The notes below the pieces were generated by a model that made no database searches, was not told the DNA's origin, and saw only the letters and a program-made list of their open reading frames with translations. From assembly GCF_030272615.1 (NCBI RefSeq), contig NC_081413.1:558905945-558969944 (forward strand): a stretch of 64,000 nt of DNA. The letters run 5' to 3'. This document shows positions 12,191 through 22,850 of the stretch, one piece after another (the first letter of the stretch is position 1; each line of letters opens with the position of its first letter). Both the position numbers and the translations under genes were made by a program. The DNA is from Cryptomeria japonica. Lineage: Eukaryota; Streptophyta; Pinopsida; Cupressales; Cupressaceae.

Positions 12191-13750
12191 TCTTTATTCC
12201 AGAAAATTCTCAATTTTATTTGTTCTCTATATCTCTGTGCTATTAAAATGCCTCTAAATTTTAAAAATAGCAAGTTCTCTTATTTGTATTTTTCAACATT
12301 TTTTGAAAATCCAATTATTTCCCCATTTCTTCCCTATTAAAACCTGATTTTTCAAAAAATCTTATACTTTTGGTTTTCCCCTAAAAGATTTTTCCTGCTA
12401 TGGTAAGTACAAGCTAATAAATTACCACCACCTTGCCAACATGTACCAAGAGATTTGAAACTTTTCATCATATGAACAATTCTAATATACAAAACATGGT
12501 CAAATCCTTCATGTACCATAATATTCAACAATCCCAAAGATTGCAAAGGAATATTTACCATAAGTGAGAACCATATTATATTCCTTATTATGGGTTAACA
12601 TGTGACCATACCCAAAGAAATCTGCAAATATGGTAGCAAAGAAATAACCTCATACAGCATACATAGCAACAATCAATGAATTTGTCGTTACACCAAATTT
12701 CAGCATTATCAACTTAAAGGTCACTTATCTAGTAACTCCATGGACCATTGTTTAATATGTAATTTGTTTGAAATTCTACAGCAAAGCTTCCAAGAGGAGA
12801 AAGGAACAAAATGATCTTATTGCTTTGGGAGGAAAAAGGGTACTGCATTGATCACTTGAACAAAGATAAACTAAATTATGAAGTGAGCCCAATTAGGACA
12901 AAATAGAGTGGCATGCCCCTCACACATGAAAGGTAGATGTACCCAAGAAGGTAATAAGTTGGAATGAGAAATATATAAGAGTATTCTTAAGTTTAGCAAG
13001 AAATTCCTGTTCAAAAAAACGACCTTTGCAGAGATTCAAAGCATTTATGTTAGATATGAGTGCTTTCAAGGATGTGTGGTACCTTCTATTTATTAATATC
13101 GTTTTTTCTCATTATTGACTTACACTCTACTCTTTGAGTGGAGGTTAATTTAACTCATCTCATCTCATCTCTACAACTGATCAAAGAAGGGTTCTTCCTT
13201 GTTTTGTTGTACTTAATTCTGATAGCTCAACCACAGTTAAAAACCTTTTGAATTACTCGCAGACTGACTAGCAAGTACTCATAAGCCAAAAGTGCCCAAT
13301 GACACCTTTTCCTATATAGAGATCAATTTAGTGGTCTTTACCTTAGGTCATACAGACTTAAGGCAGCATAATTTTCAGTACTCCATGTTCTGATATTCAA
13401 TCTGATTAGCTCTTCGCTCCTCATTCTGATTTCTTGAAGTAAAACAGTATCAATCCAAATGATTTCATTACTTGCTTAAGAAAGCAACTTTTATTACCTG
13501 CCCCAAGCCCTCTAGGAATTAATTAGATGATGCTTAAGGTCCAGAACCTACTGTAGGATGAGATCATCTTTACATGCATACTAGAACCTCACAGATGGGG
13601 TGAGAACATTGAGAATCTATTAAGGCTGAATTATTTGATGCTTCCTGAACAAAAGCTGTTATCCTTTACTTTGGTTTTATGCTCAACGATGATAATACAA
13701 CTGGCATAGCAGTCCTTTTCATTTTCCAACATCTTGTGCACTGAAATGTA
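12190..13750. other. Intron DNA with one dispersed repeat
   Basis: Bases 12205-12400 match, with many differences, the T-rich repeat at 55-245. From 12400 to 13750 I see nothing that translates convincingly; it may include the decayed 5' part of the Copia element recognised from 13760 onward. Confidence 0.4.
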
Positions 13751-13759
13751 TAATTTCCT

Positions 13760-14177
13760 TATGAGATCAATGTTGAGATTTAGTGGAATGACATGCATAG
13801 CCCCTAAAGGCTTGTATCAATTATTAACCATCAAATTTCTTGTGAGATAGTAAGATTGTCATAGTAATGAATCTTCTAAGGGATGATTTCAGTGTTGAAT
13901 ATGCCACATATTGGATCTACCAAGGGATGAGTATCTAGAACTGATCCATTCAGATGCTTGTAGACCTAAGTCAGCAGCTTCATTGGCTGGAAATATTCAC
14001 TATGTTTCCTCTTAACGATTCTTCAAAAAAAACCTAGATTTATTTCATGAAGACCAAAGAATAGGTCTTTGGAAAATTTCAAAAGTCCAAAGCTAAAATT
14101 TTGAGATCTAATAATGCAGACCAATATATCCCCAAAGACTTTGACCTTTCTTGTATGGATCATGAGAGAGCTGACAA
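13760..14177 (+). pseudogene. Copia pol relic, segment 1 (integrase N-terminal half)
   Basis: Forward reading shows the Copia integrase start, LIHSDACRPKSAASLAGN with a nearby frameshift (about 13925-14000), then LDLFHEDQRIGLWKISK and ILRSNNADQYIPKDFD (about 14030-14155), where SDNGGE is expected. Stops and frameshifts are present. The frame breaks at 14177 where a solo LTR begins and resumes at 15225. This is the first of five pieces of a single Copia relic. Confidence 0.75.
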
Positions 14178-15224
14178 TGCAATGTCCCCTATTGGGGTGT
14201 ACTTGATTTATGCCCAAAAGTAACAATTCCAACAATATAACTTGCTTACATATAGTATTCTATAATTAATTCATATAATAGTTATTGAACACTTTAAAAG
14301 TAAATAAACAATTAATATCCATGAGATGATAGACAACATCACCTAGTTGGATCCATTCTACATATTTTGCTTCCAACAATCAACCATACTAGGGATTGGA
14401 GGGGAACACATGATAGGGCGCCTGGAAACTCTTCCCACAACTAAGCCCAAGGGCACGGAACATCCAACCAAGACAATTCGACCCCTTGGCCCACAAGTGG
14501 CAGGACCTCCAGAGCATCCAACAAGGGTTGGTGTCCTTACATTGTGGGAACCAGTCTGCTGCCTCTCCCTTACATGTTTCCTTACCAACCTCATGTATAA
14601 TTGCTTGTAGGAAGATACATTGGTTAGTTTATTATTTCTAAGAATTTAGATGGCTTTAATAATTCAAAATTAATAAATAAATCTAACGCTCTTTAAGAGA
14701 TATAATGCACAATAGATATGACTATACTTCATACCAAATACTTGCTTAATTAAAAGGCTGCTTTTACTGAATGCAGTTTATGTATATGTCTGAAATCTGA
14801 TCTCATTCCATGCCTTCCTTGAAGTGCCGATCTGCCTTATATATCCTTCATATGGTAATGAAGAGTTATGTCTCCTTCCACGATTACAACCTTACCAAAG
14901 GTGGCATCTCTTAAACCTGGCTGTTGCCTCTTCATTAAGGAATCGCTGCTTGTTAATTATTTGTTTTTGAGACAACCATTCGTTGATTTTCCCAAGTCTA
15001 CCACCTTTAATAAATCACCGATTGTGTAAAGAAGTCCTTTGTTTGAAGAGAAAGAATGGGATGATTAAGTCCTTTGTGTAACTGTCGACTTCAACATTAG
15101 AGAAAATCGTGAGTCTTATAAATAAGACAATTTTCTGAGCATTGGCGTATATCGAAACTCATTTATTATCTCTATTTTCTTTCTAAGGGTGGGTGTGAGA
15201 TTGTTTCATGGTGGGGGCATGACA
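14178..15224 (+). mobile_element. Solo LTR, 1047 bp, TSD GACAA
   Basis: It begins TGCAATGTCCCC and ends GGGGGCATGACA. It is flanked by a perfect 5-bp duplication GACAA (14173-14177 and 15225-15229). The Copia integrase reading continues across when the insert is ignored. A TATA-like TTATAAATAAG lies at about 15116. Bases 14347-14640 inside it have higher GC and overlapping ORFs on both strands that match nothing I know. No internal gag-pol, so a solo LTR is the simplest reading. Confidence 0.8.
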
Positions 15225-15299
15225 GACAATAACTTACAACATTCAGTAGAATGGAATTGTTCTGCTAAAGGTTGCAGAAAGGAAAAACAAGTTTTTAAT
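15225..15299 (+). pseudogene. Copia pol relic, segment 2 (integrase core)
   Basis: A 75-bp remnant between two solo LTRs. It reads through the integrase QLTTPYTPQQNG-VAERKN region: a decayed match around 15225-15270, then clean AERKNKFL at the right edge. It continues at 17367 as IEIAKSM after removal of the second solo LTR. Confidence 0.75.
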
Positions 15300-17366
15300 T
15301 GTAATGTCCCCTTCTCAGGCCCAGTCAGCAAGTGTGACCATTAGCCTATTCCTGATTTCCCATAGGCTATTTGCTGTTGGTTAGGGGACTCCTTTGATCT
15401 TGGGGAGCTCGGTTTCAGTTTTTATTGGCAACCGATGGTGGTTTTGAGCTTGGTTCGTATCCAGGATAGCAGTGATGCTTTCTAAAGTGTTTTCAGCTTC
15501 TTGGGCTATCCTCCACACTTCTTGGAGGCCATGCCTATTTTTAGTAAGTCCCTGTTTAGCACCCGGCATCATCCCTCAGCTTCAGTTACTTTATGGCATG
15601 ATCAATTTTGGTTTCCAATGCCTAAGCGATGCTTTCCATATTTTGGTCAAGAATATTAAAATATACACTAAGTTCTAATGTTCATTGTTAATGTTATATT
15701 ATTTACTTTAGTGTTATATTTCAATAAAGTAGCATTATGTTCTCTCAAGTGGATGCCTAGGGAAGGGAGACTTGGACATAAGTTAATTTTAAATTGTCAA
15801 ATAGGTAATTTGAGAGAAAATGAATTACTTTGAATTTAAAATTGTTCTTTTTCCCCTCCAACTCTATAAAAGAAATTATTGGGCTCTCATTTGCATTATG
15901 CAGAAGAGTACACATAACAAGATGTCGGGTTGAACGGAGAGTTCTTCCAAGGATTGATCAAGGAAGAAAACCCTCATCAAAACATTGGTTTTGGATCTAA
16001 GAGATGGTCCCTATCTAGTTGGTATGATTTCACATAGGAATCACCTTTGTTTTCACAAGTTTCATAGTTAGGGGTTTTGGAAAAAGATGAAGATTTTTGA
16101 GGTTTTTTTATGACAGGCTTTGCATTTGTGTTTGGTGATCATTGCTGAGATTTTTGCTGTGCTATTTCAGTGATTTTGATGGGTTCCCAATCTGGCAGTA
16201 CAACCCTCCTGTACCTGGTCTTACCACCCAAGAAATGAATGAAATGGATGTTGCATGAACTGGGAATAAATTGGGACTTGTCTGTAGGCTTTAAGCTAGC
16301 TGGATGATCACATTAGAAGATGTTTGGATAACCATAAAAAGAATGTCTTTCTTAATGGGCTGAACTATATGCATTGATTTTCTGGGCTAGGTGTGACAGT
16401 GGCAGGCATCAGACACCTTGTTTTTGGAAGGTTACTGGCTATGAGGAGTGTCACCTAAGTGATCTCCATTCGTTACAGAACCTTGGACAGCGTGCAAACA
16501 AAGTTCAACGAAGTTTGGTATTTTTCCTGGCAGAATCGCCTCTGTTCCAGTGCTCCACTATTGCTGGGTATGTCAGAGAATTCGTTGCAGTACCGTTGCT
16601 GTCAATTTGAAGATGTTTGAAGGGGGCTTAGGTCAAAGTCTTTGGTGTAAATCCATTATGGGTGTTTGGGAATGGTTTGCATGCATGTTTAGAGGTGCTT
16701 TAACATTTGTTTCAAGATGATTGCCTTGTACTAGCACTAAGACTGAGTTGGGAAACAGACTGAAGTTTATAGCAGACCTGAAGCTGTTGACTTTTAGTCC
16801 TTTTGACCATGCTGGGTGAAGATGAATGCTCAGGGAGTTTATAACTGCAGCTTGAAGTCATCTAATGTTGGTCGAATGATGGTTTTTGAATATTGTCAAG
16901 CTTCCTTTCCCTGCAATCTGCTACAGCAGATCTGCCCTGTGCTCAGAAGGATTTATCAGACCTGTCCTCATTATTTGCAGCCAGTCTCAAGGTGTTTGTA
17001 GGGGATTTTTTTGTGGTGCAACTTCAGTTTTGGCCCCTGGAAGAGGTCGGTGAGGTAATAAGAAGTCTGCTGAGCTGTTATCCCTGTTTCCCAGACTGTA
17101 GCAGCATTCCATATTCATTTTCAGACCTACAGTTCTTGTCCCTTCATCAATCATAAGGTAATTCATGTTTATGTTCATAAATCTAACCATCACATGTATT
17201 GAATTACCTATTTGAATGTTTATTCATCAAGAAATTTGTACTATCAGTGACTTGCACATTGAAAATAACATCAGACTTATGACAGCAGTAGGTTTCTTAT
17301 TTCCAGAAACATGTTGTGAAATTAATTTGGCAAAAAAAATTATAAAAAATAGGGGTGGTTGTTACA
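15300..17366 (+). mobile_element. Solo LTR, 2067 bp, TSD TTAAT/ATAAT
   Basis: It begins TGTAATGTCCCCTTCTC and ends GGGTGGTTGTTACA. Flanks are TTAAT (15295-15299) and ATAAT (17367-17371), one mismatch. Removing the insert plus one target copy gives an in-frame Copia integrase junction AERKNKFL|IEIAKSM with the length expected from the family, which independently confirms both boundaries. A TATA box (CTCTATAAAAG) lies at about 15862 with a leader downstream. Long for a solo LTR, no gag-pol inside. Confidence 0.85.
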
Positions 17367-17752
17367 ATAATAGAGATTGCTAAGTCCATGATTCAAAAAA
17401 TTGGATCTGCCCATGTTTCTTTGAGTTGAAGCATGCAACTGTGTGGTATACATTTTAAACTGATGTCCTCACAAAGTGTTTAAGGACAATACTACAGAAA
17501 AAGCCATTACTAGAGAGAAACCTGATGTTTCTCACTTTTAGGTGTTTGGAACTCCTATTACATTCACATCCTAGAAGAAAACAACCAAATTTGAACCCTC
17601 CAGCCTATAGGATACAATGAGTCATTCAAGGCCTACAAGATTTATGTTTCATCAAAAAAAAAAGATTCTAATGGGCAAAGATGTTAAGTTTGATGGCAAT
17701 GCTTAGTCCTCTAAGCCTTGAGAGCCTCCCATAGAGATTGAAAGCAGCTAAC
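17367..17752 (+). pseudogene. Copia pol relic, segment 3 (integrase C-terminal part)
   Basis: Reads IEIAKSMIQ, then REKPDVSHF followed by a stop and VFGTPIT (the KPDVSHLRVFG motif), ESFKAYKIYV and GKDVKFDG. All of these are standard in the Copia integrase C-terminal region and linker. Several frameshifts are present. It is interrupted at 17752 by the TRIM and resumes at 18088. Confidence 0.8.
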
Positions 17753-17805
17753 TGTTGGTGTTGGAAATAAGCCACACCCGGACCGACGATGGAATGATCC
17801 AAGAG

Positions 17806-17877
17806 GGGCCAGTAGCTCAGTGGTAGAGCACTCCAGCAGCGTATGGAAGGTCCTAGGTTCGAGTCCTAGATGGTCCA
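17806..17877 (+). promoter_or_regulatory. tRNA-like Pol III promoter in TRIM 5' LTR
   Basis: A tRNA-shaped 72-nt sequence. The acceptor strands GGGCCAG and ATGGTCC pair at six of seven positions. The D arm GCTC...GAGC is intact, as is the T arm CTAGG-TTCGAGT-CCTAG. The A box TAGCTCAGTGG is at 17813-17823 and the B box GGTTCGAGTCC at 17856-17866 (perfect consensus). The anticodon arm is degenerate: no U33 and a mismatched stem. So this is not a translating tRNA, but the internal Pol III promoter looks intact. Confidence 0.85.
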
Positions 17878-18005
17878 TGTCTCAACATGGTATCAGAGCC
17901 AAGTCCAAGCTAGGAGCCCCAACCACACGAGAGGTGTGGCTGAAGGGGGGGTTGTTGGTGTTGGAAATAAGCCACACACGGACCAACGATGGAATGGTCC
18001 AAGAG

Positions 18006-18077
18006 GGGCCAGTAGCTCAGTGGTAGAGCACTCCAGCAGCTTATGGAAGGTCCTAGGTTCGAGTCCTAGATGGTCCA
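18006..18077 (+). promoter_or_regulatory. tRNA-like Pol III promoter in TRIM 3' LTR
   Basis: The second copy of the tRNA-like domain, 200 bp from the first. The A box (18013-18023) and B box (18056-18066) are identical to the first copy; the only difference in the domain is T for G in the anticodon-loop region. Confidence 0.85.
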
Positions 18078-18087
18078 TGTCTCAACA

Positions 18088-18335
18088 CTAACAACCGACC
18101 ATTCCAAGTTCTGAACAGCAAAATTAAGCAGTCCTTATTGCTGATCAACCAAGTTCTTTCTAGTGAGGCTGACGATGAGATCTAAAACAGCTAGGAAACC
18201 TAAAAGGCTTATCCATTCTTTGCAGGAGACACAAGAGCAGATAGCACAACCAAAAACTTCTTTTAAGTTGAGTCATCCACCTAAGAAGTTTCCAAGTTGT
18301 GTTGCTTTAACGTCTTCCATCATTGATCATTAGAC
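18088..18335 (+). pseudogene. Copia pol relic, segment 4 (linker before RT)
   Basis: Low-complexity linker between integrase and RT, ending FPSCVALTSSIIDH. Its continuation at 22003 reads ETSIFEEAI...W-NAMAEEY, the conserved start of Copia RT (EPSTFEEAxxxxxWxxAMxEEY). It is interrupted at 18335 by the non-autonomous LTR element. Confidence 0.75.
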
Positions 18336-19422
18336 TGTATTGTCCCCACTTTGAAATAGAATTTAATAATGGATAATAAATTAAATTTCAATATTAAAAA
18401 TTAAATTAAAATATAAAAGAATATAATTAATTAAAATTTAATTAAGTTAATGAATGGTCAAAAGACATGGAAGGAAAAGTTGTGACTCCCTCAACAATGA
18501 GATATAAATGGGAGAAGAGAACCTCATTTGAGAGGGGGATAATTTGGAAATGAGAAGTGCACATCCGATTTAAATAAGAAGTGCAGACCTGATTATGAAA
18601 GGTTATGCCCCTTTCAAAGGCCAGAAATAATGAAGAGTTGCACTCTTTCAAAAGATGCTAAAGGTGAAAGGGTGTGTCTCTTGCCAAAGGGCATGCGTGA
18701 TGAAGAGGTGTGACCTCTCCCACACATTGAGAGATATAAAGGAAAGGAATCAAAGCATTCAGCAATAGGACTATGGATTGGATCAGATCAGAACTGTTAT
18801 TAAGTTACAGGCAGTAGCATCTTTGTTCTTGGTGGTATGCATGGGGATGTGCTGAATATGTATGCTTAATATATGAAGTCTGATAATGTTTTTATGCAGA
18901 ATTTAGTAGTAATATTAATATAGACTGCAATATGTATGACAGTCATACGTAATTTCATATATATTCATAATACATGAGAAGTTAGTATGCTTATAGTCTG
19001 AATCATGTTATTATTATCAGTATTTAAGAAGATGGGAATGAGAGGGGCAGTCTAAATCCATGCAATAGGTTAGTCCTAAGATAGGGTGGGGATCAGTGAC
19101 CCATAAGCCTTGAGGGTATAGGCCGGAGATAGGTAAGGGCTTGGATCTGTAAACTTTGAGAGAAGCTATTGTATTTGGTCTCTAAGCGCTTTGGTAACAT
19201 ACATAAACCCTTCTCCCTTAAAACTTTAGTAGTAGAAGGGTCTGAAATCTATATTAAGAACTATGAATAATGAAATTAATCATCTAGTGAGGAAAATAAA
19301 TAAGCACTTGTTAATAACTAAAAAATTGAAGAATATCAATGACTGGCTTCATGATTAGTCTCTCAATCAATTTTAGTATATTGAAATAGATTAGTTATGT
19401 TAATCTAGTAGCGGACTTTACA
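18336..19422 (+). repeat. 5' LTR of non-autonomous element
   Basis: A 1087-bp LTR. It contains an AT-rich block near its start, a promoter at about 18731-18745 and a distinctive phrase TATGACAGTCATA (about 18935). A related LTR fragment with the same phrase is at 40186-40617. Confidence 0.9.
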
Positions 19423-20874
19423 AATGGTATCAAAGCCTTGCTCCTGCCATCCTGCAGGGTAAGGCTAAAACAATGAATACATTCTAGCCAATAGGAAGAT
19501 CTATCAATACATTTATTCATGTATATACTTCATGTGCTATGTATATTCTCATATATGCTTCATGATTGATGTGTCTTCAGCATATCCACTCCATAAGTGT
19601 GTTTCTCATATATGCTTGTACCTTATGTGTATGTATTACTTCATTGTTTACATGTATGATATGTGGATGACTCATACCTTATGCATATTCATGTCTATAC
19701 TTCATGTGTATTTGTTTATCCATGCTTAATAATTGACATGTTGGCTTTCTGCCTAATGTGTTTTCCACATTTGTGTTTTTCTCATGTATACTTATGTGCA
19801 TGATTCATGCCTTACATGTATTCATGACTTCATGCCTTACATACTCATAGTTTTGCTTCTTGCCTACATGTGTCCATTATTTCATGCCTTGTGTATACTT
19901 CATGTCTTATGATGTTTATGTGTGTTACTTCATGCCTCACATGTATACTTTATGCTACATGTATACCGCATGCCCTAAGTGAATTCATGTGTATACTTCA
20001 TGCTTAATGCGTTACGCGTATTCATGTGTACACTTCATATGTATTCATACCATATGTGTATACTTCATGTTTTACAGAGATGCTTATTGCCTTATGTGTT
20101 TAGTGCTTTACACCTTATGTGTATTCATGTGTATGACTCGCGTCTTATGCATTCATGTGCATGCTTCATACCTGATATATTGGATTCATACATAAAGTGT
20201 TTGCTCCGTATGTGTTTCATATGTATGCTTTGCGCCTCTATGTAACATATACGCTTCATACCTTACGTGTATTTATGGGTATTGCTTCATGCATTACGTA
20301 TGTTAATGTTTCAAGACTTGCATGTATACTACAAGCTTTGCATGTATTCATGCAAAAGCTTTATGCTTTCCATGTGTTTATGACCATGCTCTATGTGTAT
20401 CCATGGATGTGCTTGTATCTTATGAGATTTCTTCATGTATTTTCAGTATGAATTTATTTTTTTGATGCTTCATGTTTCAGCATGATTACTTCATGTGTGT
20501 GTGTGCCTTCCTTGAATATGCTTAGTATGCCTTATGAGTACTTATAAATGTTTAAGAATTATACTCTAAATGGGGTGCATGTTTTTAATAACCCTAAGCC
20601 CATCTTCTGCCAACATGAAGGACAACATAGGGGCTGTTGAAACCTGTAGGAAGGAAGAATGTGTGAGAGTAAAATTGCTCAAACCGTGCAATGATAGCAT
20701 AAGAACTTGATGAATATAAGAAGTCCATTCCTTGCCTTGTCTCAAAGAGATATCCGTAGGAATAATCAAAATTGTTTTACGATCACCATTGCTAGGGTTA
20801 GTTAAGGATCCACACATTGAGAAGATTTAGTTCAAACAATCATTGCTTGAGGACAAGCAATTTCGGGAAGGGAC
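19423..20874 (+). repeat. Internal region: degenerate CTTCATG/TATGTGTA tandem array
   Basis: After the PBS, about 19500-20520 is built from imperfect units of roughly 25-30 bp, each combining CTTCATGC, CTTATGTGTATTCATG and GTATACTTCATG-like phrases. The forward ORFs over it (Cys/Tyr/His/Met-rich) are by-products of the repeat. The last 350 bp are unique sequence. Confidence 0.8.
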
Positions 20875-22002
20875 TGTAATCTCCCCACTTTGAAATAGAA
20901 TTTAATAATAAATAATAATAAATAAATTTAAATATTAAAAATTAAATTAAAATATAAAAGAATATAATTAAATATAATTAACTAAAATTTAATTAAGTTA
21001 ATGAATGGTCAAAAGACATGGAAGGAAAAGTTGTGACTCCCTCAACAACGAGATATAAAAGAAAGAAGAGAACCTCATTTGAGAGGGGGATAATTGGAAA
21101 TGAGAAGTGCACATCTGATTTAAATAAGAAGTGCAGACCTGATTATGAAAGGTTAAGTCCCTTTAAATGGGTAGAAATAATGAAGAGTTGAACTCTTTCA
21201 AAAGGTGTTAAAGGTGAAAGGGTGTGTCTCTTGCCAAAGGGCATGCATGATGAAGAGGTGTGACCTCTCCCTCACATTGAGAGATATAAAAGGAAAGGAA
21301 TCAAAGCATCCAGCAACAGGACCATGGATTGGATCAGATCAAAATTGTTATTAAGTTACAGGCAGTAGCATCTTTGTTCTTGATGGTATGCATGGGGATG
21401 TGCTGAATATGTATGCTTAATATATGAACTCTGATCAATGTTTTTATGCAGAATTTAGTAGTAATATTAATATAGACTGCAATGTGTATGACAGTCATAT
21501 GTAATTTCATATATATTCATAATACATGAGAAGTTAGTATACTTATAGTCTGAATCATGTTATTATTATCAGTATTTAAGAAGATCAGTATTTAAGAAGA
21601 TGGGAATGAGATGTTCCAAAAAGGTGCAGTCTAAATCCAAGCAATAGGTTAGTCCCAAGATAGGGTGGGGATCAGCCACCCATAAGCCTTGAGGGTATAG
21701 GCCCAAGATAGGTAAGGGCTTGGATCTGTAAACTTTAAGGGAACCTATTGTATTTGGTTTCTAAGAGCTTTGGTAACATACATAGACCCTTCTCCCTTAA
21801 AACTGAAGTAGTAGAAGGGTCTGATATCTATATTAAAAACTATGAATAATGAAATTAATCATCTAATGAGGAAAATAAATAAGCACTTGTTAATAACTAA
21901 TAAATTGAAGAATATCAATGACTGGCTTCATGATTAGTCTCTCAAGTCAATTTTAGTATATTGAAATAGATTAATTATGTTAATCTGGTAGGGGACTTTA
22001 CA
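20875..22002 (+). repeat. 3' LTR of non-autonomous element
   Basis: An 1128-bp LTR collinear with 18336-19422. It differs by scattered substitutions and small indels, including a local duplication of 'CAGTATTTAAGAAGAT' near 21570-21600 that accounts for part of its extra length. Confidence 0.9.
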
Positions 22003-22850
22003 GAGACTTCCATTTTTGAGGAGGCAATCTCAAAGTAAATATGGCGAAATGCCATGGCAGAGTAATATAACTCCATTATTCATAATGATGTTGGAGTGGT
22101 TGTATCAACTATTTGTCAAGACCTCATGGGAAGTCAATGATTAATTCTATGTACAAAGTAAAGCATGCAGAAGATGGAAACATAGAGAAATGCAATGCCA
22201 GATTTGTCACATGTGAGTTCTCTCAAAAAGAGGGAATTGATTATGATGGAACTTTTGATCCAATTACAAGGCATACTTATGAATGAGTAATTATGTCTCT
22301 TGCTTCTCATCATGGTTGCTGTTTATATCAAATACATGTAAAAACAACTAATGTATACTTTTTAGTTTGGGCATCACCAAAACCTGCAAATCCTAATCTT
22401 TATTCTTTCTTTGATAAATCTAACTTGCTGGCTTCAGCTTTGTATGTCAATGATTTTATTCTTATAGGAAGCAGTCAAAAGGTCATTGTATGTACAAGGA
22501 GTTGCCATTAGAATTTGACATGAAAAATATTAACATTATGCATTAAGTGTGCCAAACTACAATAGAAGTTGACAATATGAAGTTGACAACTAGTTTAGAA
22601 TCAAATTAAGTGGATCCATTTTTATATATGGAGTTGATAGATTCTCCAATGTACTTGGTAAATTATAGACCCAATATTTGTTTTGCAATGAACACGTTAA
22701 GTCGGTTTATGAACATGTTTTTTAGCAAGTCTGACAGACTGCTAAAAAACATGTGCTCCAATACTTGAAGGATATGGACCATGACAATGGGAAAACTTCA
22801 CTAATTTGTTTACAAATGATTGCAGACCATTCAGTGTAGTGGTTTAGTGG
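22003..22850 (+). pseudogene. Copia pol relic, segment 5 (reverse transcriptase)
   Basis: Forward reading gives the Copia RT in broken form: SIFEEAI and NAMAEEYNSI (22010-22075), FSQKEGIDYDGTFDPITR (about 22222-22273), MSLASHHGCCLYQIHVKTT (22293-22349), the catalytic region LYVNDFILIGSS (YVDD changed to YVND, about 22440-22475) and IDSPMYLVNYRPNICFAMN (about 22631-22690). Loss of the first catalytic Asp, with stops and deletions, shows it is dead. RNase H is not recognisable. Confidence 0.85.

Larger units (their letters stand above)
17753..18087 (+). mobile_element. TRIM element with tRNA-like promoter in both LTRs
   Basis: A complete 335-bp terminal-repeat retrotransposon in miniature. The 5' LTR is 17753-17887 and the 3' LTR 17953-18087, both exactly 135 bp, starting TGTTGGTGTTGG and ending TCTCAACA, differing at four positions (about 3%). 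A primer-binding site TGGTATCAGAGCC (17888-17900), complementary to the 3' end of initiator-Met tRNA, abuts the 5' LTR. A purine tract GAAGGGGGGG (17942-17951) precedes the 3' LTR. Perfect 5-bp target duplication CTAAC at 17748-17752 and 18088-18092. The 65-bp internal region has no coding capacity, so reverse transcriptase and integrase must come from another element. Each LTR contains a 72-nt tRNA-like domain with A and B boxes. It is inserted in the Copia pol relic. Confidence 0.95.
18336..22002 (+). mobile_element. Non-autonomous LTR element, 3.67 kb
   Basis: The 5' LTR is 18336-19422 and the 3' LTR 20875-22002, collinear and clearly over 90% alike by eye. They start TGTATTGTCCCC and TGTAATCTCCCC, and both end GGACTTTACA. 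Flanks TAGAC (18331-18335) and GAGAC (22003-22007) fit a 5-bp target duplication with one mismatch. A PBS-like TGGTATCAAAGCC is at 19425-19437; a short purine run CGGGAAGGGA precedes the 3' LTR. TATA boxes (AGATATAAA) lie at about 18731 and 21282. The 1.45-kb internal region holds no gag or pol, only a degenerate tandem array, so it must use enzymes from another element. It is inserted in the Copia relic just before the RT. Confidence 0.9.

Noticed and set aside
14347-14610. Overlapping 87- and 78-codon ORFs
   Set aside because: They lie within a TSD-bounded solo LTR and show no recognisable domain.
17806-17877. A functional tRNA gene
   Set aside because: The anticodon arm lacks U33 and has a mismatched stem, and the sequence is part of a duplicated 135-bp LTR. 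It is a tRNA-like promoter, not a tRNA gene.
17753-18087. A retrozyme (hammerhead-carrying LTR element)
   Set aside because: No CTGATGA...GAAA hammerhead core is visible and the element is much shorter than known retrozymes.
17753-18087. A tandemly duplicated SINE
   Set aside because: Exact LTR boundaries with PBS and purine tract between the copies and a perfect 5-bp TSD fit an LTR element better.
19532-20451. Cys/Tyr/His-rich ORFs
   Set aside because: By-products of the degenerate tandem array in the non-autonomous element.
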